Source of the DNA: a bacterium
GTDB taxonomy: Bacteria > Bacillota_I > Bacilli_A > RF39 > UBA660
Length of the DNA stretch: 22,468 bases
Direction: 5' to 3'
Assembly: GCA_014846175.1 (NCBI GenBank)
Contig: RKAV01000052.1
Coordinates: forward strand, 1-22,468
Under the pieces are notes generated by a model. It saw nothing but the letters and a program-made list of their open reading frames with translations. It was not told where the DNA came from and made no database searches. Shown piece by piece: positions 1-7,376 of the stretch (position 1 is its first letter; each line of letters begins with the position of its first letter). The position numbers were made by a program, and so were the translations under genes.

Positions 1-128
1 ACTCCTTGTACTGTAAACCAAGCATAGGAAAAGTATCCTGCCATCATTAGAGTACTTATTCCTAAGAGAATAAATATATAAGCTGTTGATATGTTAGTAT
101 TAGCTAACTTCTTAAATAATTTTTTCAT
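1..128 (-). CDS. Membrane protein, N-terminal fragment (cut by window edge)
   Basis: Only the first 42 codons are inside the window; the gene runs off the left edge. The start is the ATG at 128, preceded by an excellent Shine-Dalgarno AGGAGG (RNA sense) with ideal spacing. The visible peptide has a short basic N-terminus (MKKLFKK) and then one long hydrophobic stretch (about residues 13-40, including FILLGISTLMMAGYF), which fits a first transmembrane helix or an uncleaved signal anchor. I do not recognise the family. The gene lies behind a leader with its own promoter, a small reading frame and an intrinsic terminator, an arrangement often seen ahead of efflux or antibiotic-resistance genes, so a transporter is possible. 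That is inference from context only. Confidence 0.7.
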   Translation of the reverse strand, partial: MKKLFKKLANTNISTAYIFILLGISTLMMAGYFSYAWFTVQG

Positions 129-162
129 ATATTACCTCCTAAACATCAGTATTTTTGACACG

Positions 163-197
163 AAAAAAGATAAGCCTATAACACTAGACCTATCTTT
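163..197 (-). terminator. Intrinsic terminator/attenuator before the membrane-protein gene
   Basis: RNA-sense stem AAAGAUAGGUCUA/UAGGCUUAUCUUU (197-185 with 178-166), 13 continuous pairs with two G-U pairs, hexaloop GUGUUA, then U6. The G-U pairs become mismatches on the plus strand, so it functions on the minus strand only. Because it lies inside the leader, between promoter and start codon, it reads as an attenuator; it could also stop lon read-through. Confidence 0.7.
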
Positions 198-207
198 AAA
201 CACAATA

Positions 208-307
208 AAAGAAAGTAGTTTTTACTGTTTAATTTGGTAATGACCCCCCCCCATGTTAACTAGATGTAAACTATATATATTCATGGTTGGCCACCTCTAC
301 TTTCTCT
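208..307 (-). promoter_or_regulatory. Long-range leader stem enclosing the small ORF
   Basis: In the RNA sense AGAGAAAGUAG (307-297) can pair with CUACUUUCUUU (218-208), an 11-bp stem with one G-U pair. It closes over the whole small reading frame; the 5' arm ends just before its Shine-Dalgarno, the 3' arm follows its stop. An inner CCATG/CATGG pairing is also possible. Ribosomes on the small ORF would be expected to disturb this fold. I could not match it to a riboswitch class I know. Confidence 0.4.
222..284 (-). CDS. Candidate 20-codon leader peptide with in-frame G9 tract
   Basis: An ATG at 284 sits six bases after AGAGGTGG, a good ribosome binding site, and opens a 20-codon frame ending in TAA at 222-224. 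The peptide begins MNIYSLHLVNMGGG; its codons 11-14 run through nine consecutive G residues (plus-strand C 244-252). It lies wholly inside the transcribed leader of the membrane-protein gene, between the two arms of a long-range stem and upstream of a terminator. This is the classic geometry of a ribosome-mediated attenuation leader. I know no homologue, and such a short frame could be fortuitous. A change in G-tract length would shift its frame. Confidence 0.45.
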   Translation of the reverse strand: MNIYSLHLVNMGGGHYQIKQ

Positions 308-316
308 AACAATAAT

Positions 317-345
317 ATCTTATCAAATAAATACTGGTTAATCAA
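317..345 (-). promoter_or_regulatory. Sigma-A promoter of the leader/membrane-protein transcript
   Basis: On the minus strand TTGATT (340-345) and TAAGAT (317-322) are separated by exactly 17 bases, and the -10 is preceded by TGA, giving an extended -10 (TGnTAAGAT). Transcription would start near 310, leaving a leader of about 180 nt before the ATG at 128. It sits just after the lon stop codon, so the downstream gene does not depend on lon read-through. Confidence 0.6.
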
Positions 346-366
346 CAGGTAAATTAAATCTTTTTT

Positions 367-2673
367 CTAACAAAATATACTTTCAAATATTTCATCATAA
401 TTAGATACTAATATAAATTCTAATTTATCTCTTATTTCTTTAGAAACTTCTTCTAAATCTTTCTTATTTTCTAAAGGTAAATATATTTTTTTAACCCCTG
501 TTCTATAAGCTCCTAAAACTTTTTCTCTAACTCCTCCAATAGGAAGTACATTTCCTTGTAAAGTAATTTCTCCTGTCATTGCTAATTTTGACGATACTTT
601 TTTATTACTAAAAGCACTTATTATTGAAGTTGTTAATGCAACCCCTGCACTTGGTCCTTCTTTATTAACTGCCCCCTCTGGTAAGTGTATATGAATATCA
701 CTTGCAAATATTAAATCACTAACATTAAATTTATCACAATTAGCTTTTATATAACTAAGTGCAATAGATGCTGATTCTTTAATAACATCTCCTAAAGAAC
801 CAGTTAAAATCAAATTACCTTTTCCTTTATAATAAGTTGTTTCTATTTTTAAAATATCTCCGCCAAATGGTGTATAAGCAAGTCCATTAACTACCCCTAC
901 TTGTAAATTTTCTTTTTGATAATAAGAAGGATATATCTCTTTGCCTAAATAATCTTCTAATGTTTCTTTAGTTACAGTTACTAAATCTGAACTATTTTCT
1001 ATTAATCTTTTCTTTACTATTTTTCTTAGTATTTTAGAAATCATTCTACTAAGTTCCCTAACTCCTGCTTCTTTAGTATAACATCTAATTATTTCTAAAA
1101 TAGCTTCTTTATCAATAGTAACTTCAAAAGAAGTAAGTCCTACTTCATCCATTAATTTAGGTATTAGATAGTTAATTGCTATATCTTTTTTCTCATATTC
1201 TGTATAAGAGGGAATATGTATAATTTCTAATCTATCTTTAAGTTCTAAAGGTATTTGTTCTTCATAGTTAGCTGTTGCTATAAAAAGTACTTTAGATAAA
1301 TCAAAGTCTTCTTCAATATAGTGATCAGAAAAATACATATTTTGTTCTTTATCTAATACTTCTAATAAACTACTAGCTGGATCTCCTTTTACACTCTTAG
1401 TCATTTTATCTATCTCATCAATTATAAATACAGGATTAGAACTATGAGCTTTTTTCATACCTTGAATAATTCTACCAGGAAGTGCCCCTACATAAGTTCT
1501 TCTATGCCCTACTATTTCTGCTTCATCATTAATACCACCAACAGAAATAGTTGCAACATTCCTATTTAAACTCTTAGCTACTGAATAAGCAAGAGAGGTT
1601 TTACCAACACCAGGAGGTCCTATTAAACATAAAATTGGACTTTTTTCTTTTTTAGAGTTTTGTTTAACTGCTATATATTCTAATATTCTTTCTTTAACAT
1701 CACTCATACCATAATGATTATCATCAAGGGTTTTCTTTATTTCGTTTAAATCAGTTATATCTTTAGTTTCTATTTCAAAAGGTAGTGACAACATCCATTC
1801 TATATAATCTTTAATCATACCTACTTCCGGTGAAATAGAAGTAGAAGTTTCATACCTTTTAATTTCTTCTTTAATTCTATCTTTTATTTTCTTATTAGCT
1901 TTTAATTTTTTTAATCTTTTTTCATACTTCGCTATTTCTCTATTCTTAGTAGTTTCTTCCCCTAATTCATCTTTAATAACTTTAAGTTTAGCTTGTAAAT
2001 AAAACTTTCTTTGTGTTTCTGCTACTTCCTGTCTTACTTTCTCATCTATTTTATTTTCTATCTTAGCTAGTGCTATTTCTTCTTTTAATTGTTCTAGTAA
2101 AGAAGTAGCTCTTTTAATAACATCTTTTTCATAAAGATATTTTTTCTTAAGTTCAATAGAAAATGGTAATATTGCTGCTAAGGAATCAGTTAAGTCAGCT
2201 AAACTTTCAATAAATGATAATTGATGAAGCATAGCATTACTAGTATTTGATACTAAATTACTATATTTCTCATAAGATCTTAGTAACATATCTATATATA
2301 GGTTATTTTTATCTTTAGGTATTTCTCTTGTTTCTACATCTTCTATATCAACATACCAAACTCCATTTTCAAATTCATAGTTAGAAACACTTACCCTACT
2401 ATGGCACTGAAAGACTGCTCTTGTTTTAGAATTAGGTACTAATAGTTTTAAAGTTAGTGTTGACAAAACACCGAGTGATGGAAACTCTATTACATTATCA
2501 GTAGAAAAGCCATCTAAAGAATGAATCATTAGAATTTGCTTCTCCTTACTTTGTTCTACTATATTAATTAAACGTTCTGTCTTTTCATCCTGTGTTTCAA
2601 TTCGATATTCAAAATTGGGGAACAAGACAGTTTCGTTAACAATCATAACTGGAACTCTACTCACAACCATCAC
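367..2673 (-). CDS. lon: ATP-dependent protease La (Lon)
   Basis: Cytoplasmic AAA+ serine protease that unfolds and degrades damaged and regulatory proteins. Domain order is complete for LonA: N-terminal LonN domain (about 6-195), coiled-coil middle (about 195-290), AAA+ module with Walker A GPPGVGKTS (352-360) and Walker B VFIIDE (415-420), and the S16 protease domain with catalytic Ser675 in EGPSAGVAL and Lys718 in GGVREKVL. The length is about the usual LonA length. The furthest-upstream start is a GTG at 2673, but the ATG at 2670 or the GTG at 2664 may be used: AGAAGTGGGTGAT overlaps the first codons and spaces better to 2664, giving MSRVPVMIV. It is monocistronic, with its own promoter and the decayed ATPase gene upstream. 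Confidence 0.97.
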   Translation of the reverse strand: MMVVSRVPVMIVNETVLFPNFEYRIETQDEKTERLINIVEQSKEKQILMIHSLDGFSTDNVIEFPSLGVLSTLTLKLLVPNSKTRAVFQCHSRVSVSNYEFENGVWYVDIEDVETREIPKDKNNLYIDMLLRSYEKYSNLVSNTSNAMLHQLSFIESLADLTDSLAAILPFSIELKKKYLYEKDVIKRATSLLEQLKEEIALAKIENKIDEKVRQEVAETQRKFYLQAKLKVIKDELGEETTKNREIAKYEKRLKKLKANKKIKDRIKEEIKRYETSTSISPEVGMIKDYIEWMLSLPFEIETKDITDLNEIKKTLDDNHYGMSDVKERILEYIAVKQNSKKEKSPILCLIGPPGVGKTSLAYSVAKSLNRNVATISVGGINDEAEIVGHRRTYVGALPGRIIQGMKKAHSSNPVFIIDEIDKMTKSVKGDPASSLLEVLDKEQNMYFSDHYIEEDFDLSKVLFIATANYEEQIPLELKDRLEIIHIPSYTEYEKKDIAINYLIPKLMDEVGLTSFEVTIDKEAILEIIRCYTKEAGVRELSRMISKILRKIVKKRLIENSSDLVTVTKETLEDYLGKEIYPSYYQKENLQVGVVNGLAYTPFGGDILKIETTYYKGKGNLILTGSLGDVIKESASIALSYIKANCDKFNVSDLIFASDIHIHLPEGAVNKEGPSAGVALTTSIISAFSNKKVSSKLAMTGEITLQGNVLPIGGVREKVLGAYRTGVKKIYLPLENKKDLEEVSKEIRDKLEFILVSNYDEIFESIFC

Positions 2674-2689
2674 CCACTTCTAATTATTT

Positions 2690-2718
2690 ATTATAACTTA
2701 TCCTAATTTTTTTGAGAA
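2690..2718 (-). promoter_or_regulatory. lon promoter
   Basis: Minus strand: TTCTCA (2713-2718), 17-base spacer, perfect TATAAT (2690-2695), which lies 17 bases before the earliest lon start. No HrcA (CIRCE) or CtsR-type operator is evident near it. Confidence 0.6.
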
Positions 2719-2769
2719 GTATTTTTTAAATTTTTTTTCTATCTTTTGATAGTATTAAACATTAATACC

Positions 2770-3129
2770 TTATTTTAATAACCAATCAATGACATTTATT
2801 TCAGTTATCCCATCATACCATATCACGTTTTAATAAATACTTATTCATCTACTTGATAATATTTCAAGCAACTTCTGTTTTCTGCTCTATATATTAAAAA
2901 GCTATCAATAAATGCCAAAATATAATTTTCTCCTGTATGATTACTTGTTAGAGTATCACTTATCTTCTTGGCTGATATCTTTGTAGATCACAGTTGAAAA
3001 TGCTCCTTCTAAATACTCTTTTCTTTCTATCATAGTTTTTATAAAGTATATGCAAAATAAGCGCGAAAGACAAGTTCTGGAAATATTTTTCCAAAGCATG
3101 CTCATTTCAGCAACTCTTGGAAACGAACC
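2770..3129 (-). pseudogene. Remnant of a DUF4143-type AAA ATPase gene
   Basis: This gene-free stretch still encodes recognisable pieces of the C-terminal half of the AAA_14/DUF4143 family of putative ATP-binding proteins. Block 1 (from 3129) reads GSFPRVAEM and, further on, YLEGAFSTVIYKDI, resembling the family's 'GGFP...YLEGIYNTVIVKDI'. After a frame change and a loss of about 30 residues, block 2 (2841-2975) reads SAKKISDTLTSN...FLIYRAENR...YYQVDE, the usual 'SISxxL...YKxxRYDIKG...YYLVD' segment. Block 3 (2770-2826) reads WYDGITEINVIDWLLK then stop, matching the typical family ending. The Walker A half is absent. Family recognition is from memory of its motifs, not a search. The remnant starts at the base after the EVE-HNH stop codon. 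Confidence 0.65.
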
Positions 3130-4107
3130 TTATAAATAATATTTGTTTAGTATTTTTTGAATTTCTTCTTCATCAAAACCATGTTTCTTCATTTCTTCTT
3201 TTCTTAGTTCATACATCTTAAGAAAAATTTCTCTTTTTTCTGTAGCAACTGCATGATGAACTTTTCTATGACAAGTAGGACATAGTGCAATAATGTTAAA
3301 CATACTGTCTAATTTAATATTTGGAAAATCTTTTTGTGCATTAATAGGAATAATATGGTGACATTCTAAATATTGATGCTTTCCAGTGGTATTAGTAAAA
3401 GTTTTATGTTCATGATTAACTTCACATAGATAATTAGCAAGTTCCAATCTTGTAGCCTTTAATCTAACATCTGTTTTTTCTCTTAAACTTTTTTTATTAC
3501 TTTTAGACGAGTTATATTCATACTTTTTAGATTCTATAGCCTCTAATTCCTGTTCACTATAAGTTTTTATTGAACCATTATTTATTTTTTCAAATTGTTC
3601 TTTTTCTTCTTGTTCTTCTAAAACTTCTTCATTAGCAATAGAGTTTGTATTATAAATAAAATTTCTTATTTTTTGTTCACCAATTTCATCAATAAACAAT
3701 TTTACTATTTCTTCATCAAGAGGAAATAAATAACCTTGTTTAGCAGTTCCTATACAGGTAAAAGTTTTTTCATAGTTAATATTATTTAAATACATTTCTT
3801 TGTAATTACTAAATTTAAACTTGGTGTTCAAATCAATATATTCTACATCAACTTTATAACCATCAGAATTCCATTTTTTTTCTATACATTTTGGAATTGG
3901 GGAATCATAACCATCTGTTAAGGCTTTCCCAATTGATACTATTTTGCTCTTATAATTACAAAAGATGATATCACCTATCTTAATGTTCTTAACATTAGTC
4001 CAGTACGAACGATGGTCCCCTTTTTTATTAGAACTAGGAGCGTATAAAAAATTATATTTTCGTTCCTCTTCATAAGTTTTACCTTGATTTACAAACCAAT
4101 ATTTCAT
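3130..4107 (-). CDS. EVE-HNH endonuclease (putative modification-dependent restriction enzyme)
   Basis: Two-domain protein of 325 residues. Residues 1-145 look like an EVE/PUA-fold domain: MKYWFVNQGKTYEEE, then KIGDIIFCNYKSKIVSIG. In known fusions this domain reads modified bases in DNA. A charged linker (150-215) leads to an HNH nuclease (220-290): His250-His251 in ECHHIIPI, Asn271 in NIIALCPTCH, and His280 and His284-285, with Cys276/Cys279 as likely zinc ligands. EVE-HNH proteins have been described as restriction enzymes cutting DNA with modified cytosine; substrate here is unknown. Start ATG at 4107 overlaps the Nudix stop as ATGA, so the two are translationally coupled. No partner methyltransferase is visible, as expected for a type IV-like enzyme. 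A role in repair or phage defence is inferred. Confidence 0.85.
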   Translation of the reverse strand: MKYWFVNQGKTYEEERKYNFLYAPSSNKKGDHRSYWTNVKNIKIGDIIFCNYKSKIVSIGKALTDGYDSPIPKCIEKKWNSDGYKVDVEYIDLNTKFKFSNYKEMYLNNINYEKTFTCIGTAKQGYLFPLDEEIVKLFIDEIGEQKIRNFIYNTNSIANEEVLEEQEEKEQFEKINNGSIKTYSEQELEAIESKKYEYNSSKSNKKSLREKTDVRLKATRLELANYLCEVNHEHKTFTNTTGKHQYLECHHIIPINAQKDFPNIKLDSMFNIIALCPTCHRKVHHAVATEKREIFLKMYELRKEEMKKHGFDEEEIQKILNKYYL

Positions 4108-4496
4108 TTATATTCCTCCATAACATATCTAGCTAGTAACACATCTGCTGGGGCTAAATCAAAATCAATCAACTTAGTAATTTCAACCCACTTATATTCA
4201 AAGTGATCATGTAGACAAAATTCTCCAGACAAATACTCACACTCATATAATCTTAAATCAATCTTCTTTTCTGGATACTCACAAATATTATTAATCAAAA
4301 ATCTTTTTGCTTTCACAGTCAATTCAAATTCTTCTTTTATTTCTCTTTCAATAGCAGCTTCTTCTGACTCATTAGCTTCTACTTTTCCCCCAGGAAATTC
4401 CCATTTTCCTAAGACATTAGGGTCACCAGTAGCTCGTCTAGCAATTAATATTTTATTATCTTTGCAAATTAATGCAGCTACAACATTTATCATCAT
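4104..4496 (-). CDS. Nudix hydrolase, MutT-like (d)NTP pyrophosphatase
   Basis: A 130-residue single-domain Nudix protein. The Nudix box spans about residues 37-59: GGKVEANESEEAA, then REIKEEFEL, keeping the G-x5-E-x7-REUxEExGU pattern, although the penultimate Gly is Phe. The N-terminal VVAALICKDNKILIARR and the KWEFPGGK segment are typical of MutT/NudG-type enzymes that hydrolyse oxidised or unusual nucleoside triphosphates. Two adjacent ATGs (4496, 4493) are possible starts; AAAGGA spaces best to 4493. It starts 9 bases after the stop of the upstream flavoprotein and overlaps the nuclease gene by 4 bases. The pairing with a nuclease that may recognise modified bases suggests handling of non-canonical nucleotides; substrate not predictable. 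Confidence 0.9.
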   Translation of the reverse strand: MMINVVAALICKDNKILIARRATGDPNVLGKWEFPGGKVEANESEEAAIEREIKEEFELTVKAKRFLINNICEYPEKKIDLRLYECEYLSGEFCLHDHFEYKWVEITKLIDFDLAPADVLLARYVMEEYK

Positions 4497-4505
4497 TAGT
4501 TCCTT

Positions 4506-6065
4506 TCATAAAGTATATTTTTTAATTATCTCTTCTGCTACTTTTATACCATCTATAGCAGAAGAAGTAATTCCACCAGCATAACCACTTCCTTCACCAC
4601 AAGGGTATATACCTTTGATATTAGATTCTAATAAGTCATCTCTAATAATTCTAATTGGTGATGAAGTTCTTGTTTCTACTCCTGCTAGTAAAGGATTACT
4701 ATCACTAAAACCTTTTATCTTTTTATTAAACTCTTCCATAGCTTCTTTTAAGGAAGATGAGATATATTCTTTTAAGATACTATTTAAATCAACAAAAGTA
4801 TAATCTCCCATAATAGCAAAATCTGTTTCTTTTTTAGTAATGTTTTTATTTACAAAGTCTTGATAATATTCTACCGGTATCTTTCCCTTACCTAATTTAA
4901 AAGCTTTCTTTTCTAACTCTTCTTGATAAGCAACACCAGCAAATAAATCTTCTCCATAATCTTTTTTAGAAACAGTTACTATAATGGCACTATTAGCAGT
5001 ATTACTATCTCTTAAATAATTACTCATCCCATTCACTACTAAATGATTATTAAGATTAGTAGCATTTAAAACATAACCTCCAGGGCACATACAAAATGAG
5101 TAAACTCCTCGATGTTCCTTTGTTTGATAAGTTAATTTATATGGAGCTTTTTTTATTTTATTATGATACTGTTCTTTATCAATCATTTCTTGATAATGCA
5201 TTACTCTAACTCCTACAGCAAATGGTTTAGATTCCATCTTTAACCCAACATTATCTAATAGATGAAAAGTATCTCTTGCACTATGACCTATTGCTAACAC
5301 TAATACATCACAAGGAATAATCTCTTTATCATTTATAGTAATACTTACTACCTTTTCATTTTTAATTTTAATATCAGTAAGTTTAGTATTAAATCTAAAT
5401 TCTCCTCCCATTTTTATTATCTTTTCTCTAATATTAGGAATTATTTCTCTTAATTTATCTGTTCCAAGATGGGGATGTTGTAAGTATAAAATATCACTAT
5501 TAGCACCATTTTCTATAAAGATATCAAATACTTTCTTACCACGATGTTCCTTATCTCTAATCATTGTTTTTAACTTACCATCAGAGAAAGTTCCTGCTCC
5601 TCCTTCCCCAAAAGAAACATTACTTTCTTCATTTAGTAATCCTTTAGCGAAGAATTTATTTACACTTGCTACTCTTTTAGTCATTTCTTCCCCTCTATCA
5701 ATTACTAGAGGTTTAAAACCTTTACTTGCTAAGATATAAGCAGCAAATAAACCAGCTGGTCCACTACCAACAATAACTGGACGATTAGAAAGTTTTATAG
5801 TACCTGAATTAGGTAGTTTATACTCTTCTTTTACTACTTTTTTAAGTTTTAATTTCTTATTTTTTAATAACTTTTCTTCTACTTTAAGATCAAGTTCTAC
5901 ATCAATGCTATAGTGATAATGTATCTCATCACGACGTCTGGCATCAATTGATTTTTTATTAATACTCATAGTTTTTATATCACTAGCTTTAACTTTTAAT
6001 AGTTTTAGTACTTCTTCTTGATAATTATCATTATCTACTTTTAAATTAATTTCTACTCTAAGCAT
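4506..6065 (-). CDS. FAD-dependent dehydrogenase-like protein (COG2509 family)
   Basis: A 519-residue flavoprotein. An N-terminal ferredoxin-like domain (1-90) is followed by the dinucleotide-binding motif PVIVGSGPAGLFAAYILA (about 96-113), the family signature NVSFGEGGAGTFSDGKL (about 148-164), and a C-terminal FAD-contact segment with ETRTSSPIRI and CGEGSGYAGGITSSA. The length and the GTFSDGKL block fit the widespread but uncharacterised 'FAD-dependent protein' family; the reaction is unknown. Start ATG at 6065 overlaps the end of the upstream flavoprotein gene by 8 bases and has GGAGG just before it, so it is second in an operon of four. The stop is TGA, with the next gene's Shine-Dalgarno immediately after it. 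Confidence 0.92.
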   Translation of the reverse strand: MLRVEINLKVDNDNYQEEVLKLLKVKASDIKTMSINKKSIDARRRDEIHYHYSIDVELDLKVEEKLLKNKKLKLKKVVKEEYKLPNSGTIKLSNRPVIVGSGPAGLFAAYILASKGFKPLVIDRGEEMTKRVASVNKFFAKGLLNEESNVSFGEGGAGTFSDGKLKTMIRDKEHRGKKVFDIFIENGANSDILYLQHPHLGTDKLREIIPNIREKIIKMGGEFRFNTKLTDIKIKNEKVVSITINDKEIIPCDVLVLAIGHSARDTFHLLDNVGLKMESKPFAVGVRVMHYQEMIDKEQYHNKIKKAPYKLTYQTKEHRGVYSFCMCPGGYVLNATNLNNHLVVNGMSNYLRDSNTANSAIIVTVSKKDYGEDLFAGVAYQEELEKKAFKLGKGKIPVEYYQDFVNKNITKKETDFAIMGDYTFVDLNSILKEYISSSLKEAMEEFNKKIKGFSDSNPLLAGVETRTSSPIRIIRDDLLESNIKGIYPCGEGSGYAGGITSSAIDGIKVAEEIIKKYTL

Positions 6066-7230
6066 TATAGTCCTCCATACTAGTTAATATTCCTGATAGA
6101 AAAGCAAAAGTCAAGTTATAACCACCACAGTCACCATTAACATCTAATAATTCACCTGTTATATAAAGATTCTTAACAAGAATGGATTCCATTGTTAATG
6201 GATTTATTTCTTCTAAACTTACACCGCCACTACATACTTGAGCAAAATCAAAACCTTTATAGGAAGTAACAGTAAATGGCATTTCTTTTAACATATTAGT
6301 TAGTTCTTTTTTCTTTAAAGAGGAAAGTTCTTCATAATAAGTAGCAGAGGAAATATCTAGTTTTAACATAATATAATTGATTACTTTAATTGGTAAAAAA
6401 CCAAGTAAGGTATCTCTTACTCTTCTTCCTATAAAATTAACAGTATCATCAAAAGGCATCAAATCCAGTTTAATAGTTACTTTTCTCTTAGCATTTAATC
6501 CTTTAATAGCATAATAACTAAGATTAAAGATACAAATACCACTAAGTCCATAGTCAGTAAACTGTACTTGACCTAGTTCTTCTTTAATTTTTTTATTATC
6601 TTCATAAAGACTAACTCTAGCATCAAGTCTTACTCCTTTTAAGTTATGTTTTTCTTTTGTAACTAGGGAAGTAAGTGATGGATAAACATCTATTATTTTA
6701 TGATGAAAACTATTAGCAAGGAAATATCCTATTCCATCACTACCAGTCATTTTATAAGATTTACCACCTGTAGCAAGTATTAATTTAGCACAAGATAAAT
6801 CATCATTAATAATAAATAAGTCATCTTTCTTTTCTATTTTTTCTACTAAATAGTTAAATTTAAACTTTCCCCCTAAATCTAAATAAGTAGTTTCTAAAAG
6901 TTCTTTCATATTAATCGCTTGATTAGAAAACGGATAGTAATAACCATCTTTTATCTTAGGAATAACTCCAAGGGATTTAATAAATGTTTCTACTAATTCC
7001 ATATTATCTTTAGTTATAATACTAGTTAATAAGGAAGCATTACTACTATGGTAATGATTTATAGATTGTGAATCATTAAAATAATTACATCTACCAGCAC
7101 CAGTTAATAATAGTTTCTTTCCACTTATATTATTTCTTTCTAATATTGTTACATCATTACCATTTCTTAATAAAGATATACCAGCAGTAAGTCCACTAAC
7201 ACCTGCTCCAACAATAATTATATTCATCAA
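6058..7230 (-). CDS. NAD(P)/FAD-dependent oxidoreductase, HI0933/BaiN family
   Basis: A flavoprotein of about 390 residues. The N-terminal Rossmann motif is IIIVGAGVSGLTAGISLL, followed by the family hallmark SGKKLLLTGAGRCNYFN; the C-terminus has GGVSLEEINPLTMES and ITGELLDVNGDCGGYNLTFAF, which closes the FAD site. This is the HI0933/YhiN group annotated as aminoacetone oxidase or BaiN; the physiological substrate is unclear. The likely start is the ATG at 7227, 9 bases after AAAGGGG; a TTG at 7230 is also in frame. It is the first gene of the operon with the COG2509 protein, Nudix hydrolase and EVE-HNH nuclease. A TAAAAT -10-like box lies about 25 bases upstream, without a clear -35. Confidence 0.93.
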   Translation of the reverse strand: MMNIIIVGAGVSGLTAGISLLRNGNDVTILERNNISGKKLLLTGAGRCNYFNDSQSINHYHSSNASLLTSIITKDNMELVETFIKSLGVIPKIKDGYYYPFSNQAINMKELLETTYLDLGGKFKFNYLVEKIEKKDDLFIINDDLSCAKLILATGGKSYKMTGSDGIGYFLANSFHHKIIDVYPSLTSLVTKEKHNLKGVRLDARVSLYEDNKKIKEELGQVQFTDYGLSGICIFNLSYYAIKGLNAKRKVTIKLDLMPFDDTVNFIGRRVRDTLLGFLPIKVINYIMLKLDISSATYYEELSSLKKKELTNMLKEMPFTVTSYKGFDFAQVCSGGVSLEEINPLTMESILVKNLYITGELLDVNGDCGGYNLTFAFLSGILTSMEDYNA

Positions 7231-7315
7231 TCATATCCCCTTTCTTTTACGTTGTATTTTACCATATATCTTTTTAAAAATCTATATAGTTTTCTTTAAC
7301 TTCTATATTAAATAT

Positions 7316-7351
7316 TTAAAAAGATCAAGTAATCATTCAATACTTGACCTT
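7316..7351 (-). terminator. Terminator of the 529-residue surface-protein gene
   Basis: RNA-sense AAGGUCAAGUA/UACUUGAUCUU (7351-7341 with 7331-7321), 11 pairs with one G-U, 9-base loop, then U5. The G-U becomes a mismatch on the plus strand, so this is minus-strand specific, 26 bases past the stop codon. Confidence 0.8.
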
Positions 7352-7376
7352 TCTCATTAGATATTATGTTTCTATT

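Noticed and set aside
129..310. Known riboswitch (lysine, SAM, T-box, preQ1, c-di-GMP or glycine) in the leader
   Set aside because: None of the core motifs I know for these classes is present; the small reading frame gives a better explanation.
4615..4803. Plus-strand frame of 62 codons
   Set aside because: It lies inside the COG2509 flavoprotein gene on the opposite strand, has no ribosome binding site and resembles nothing.
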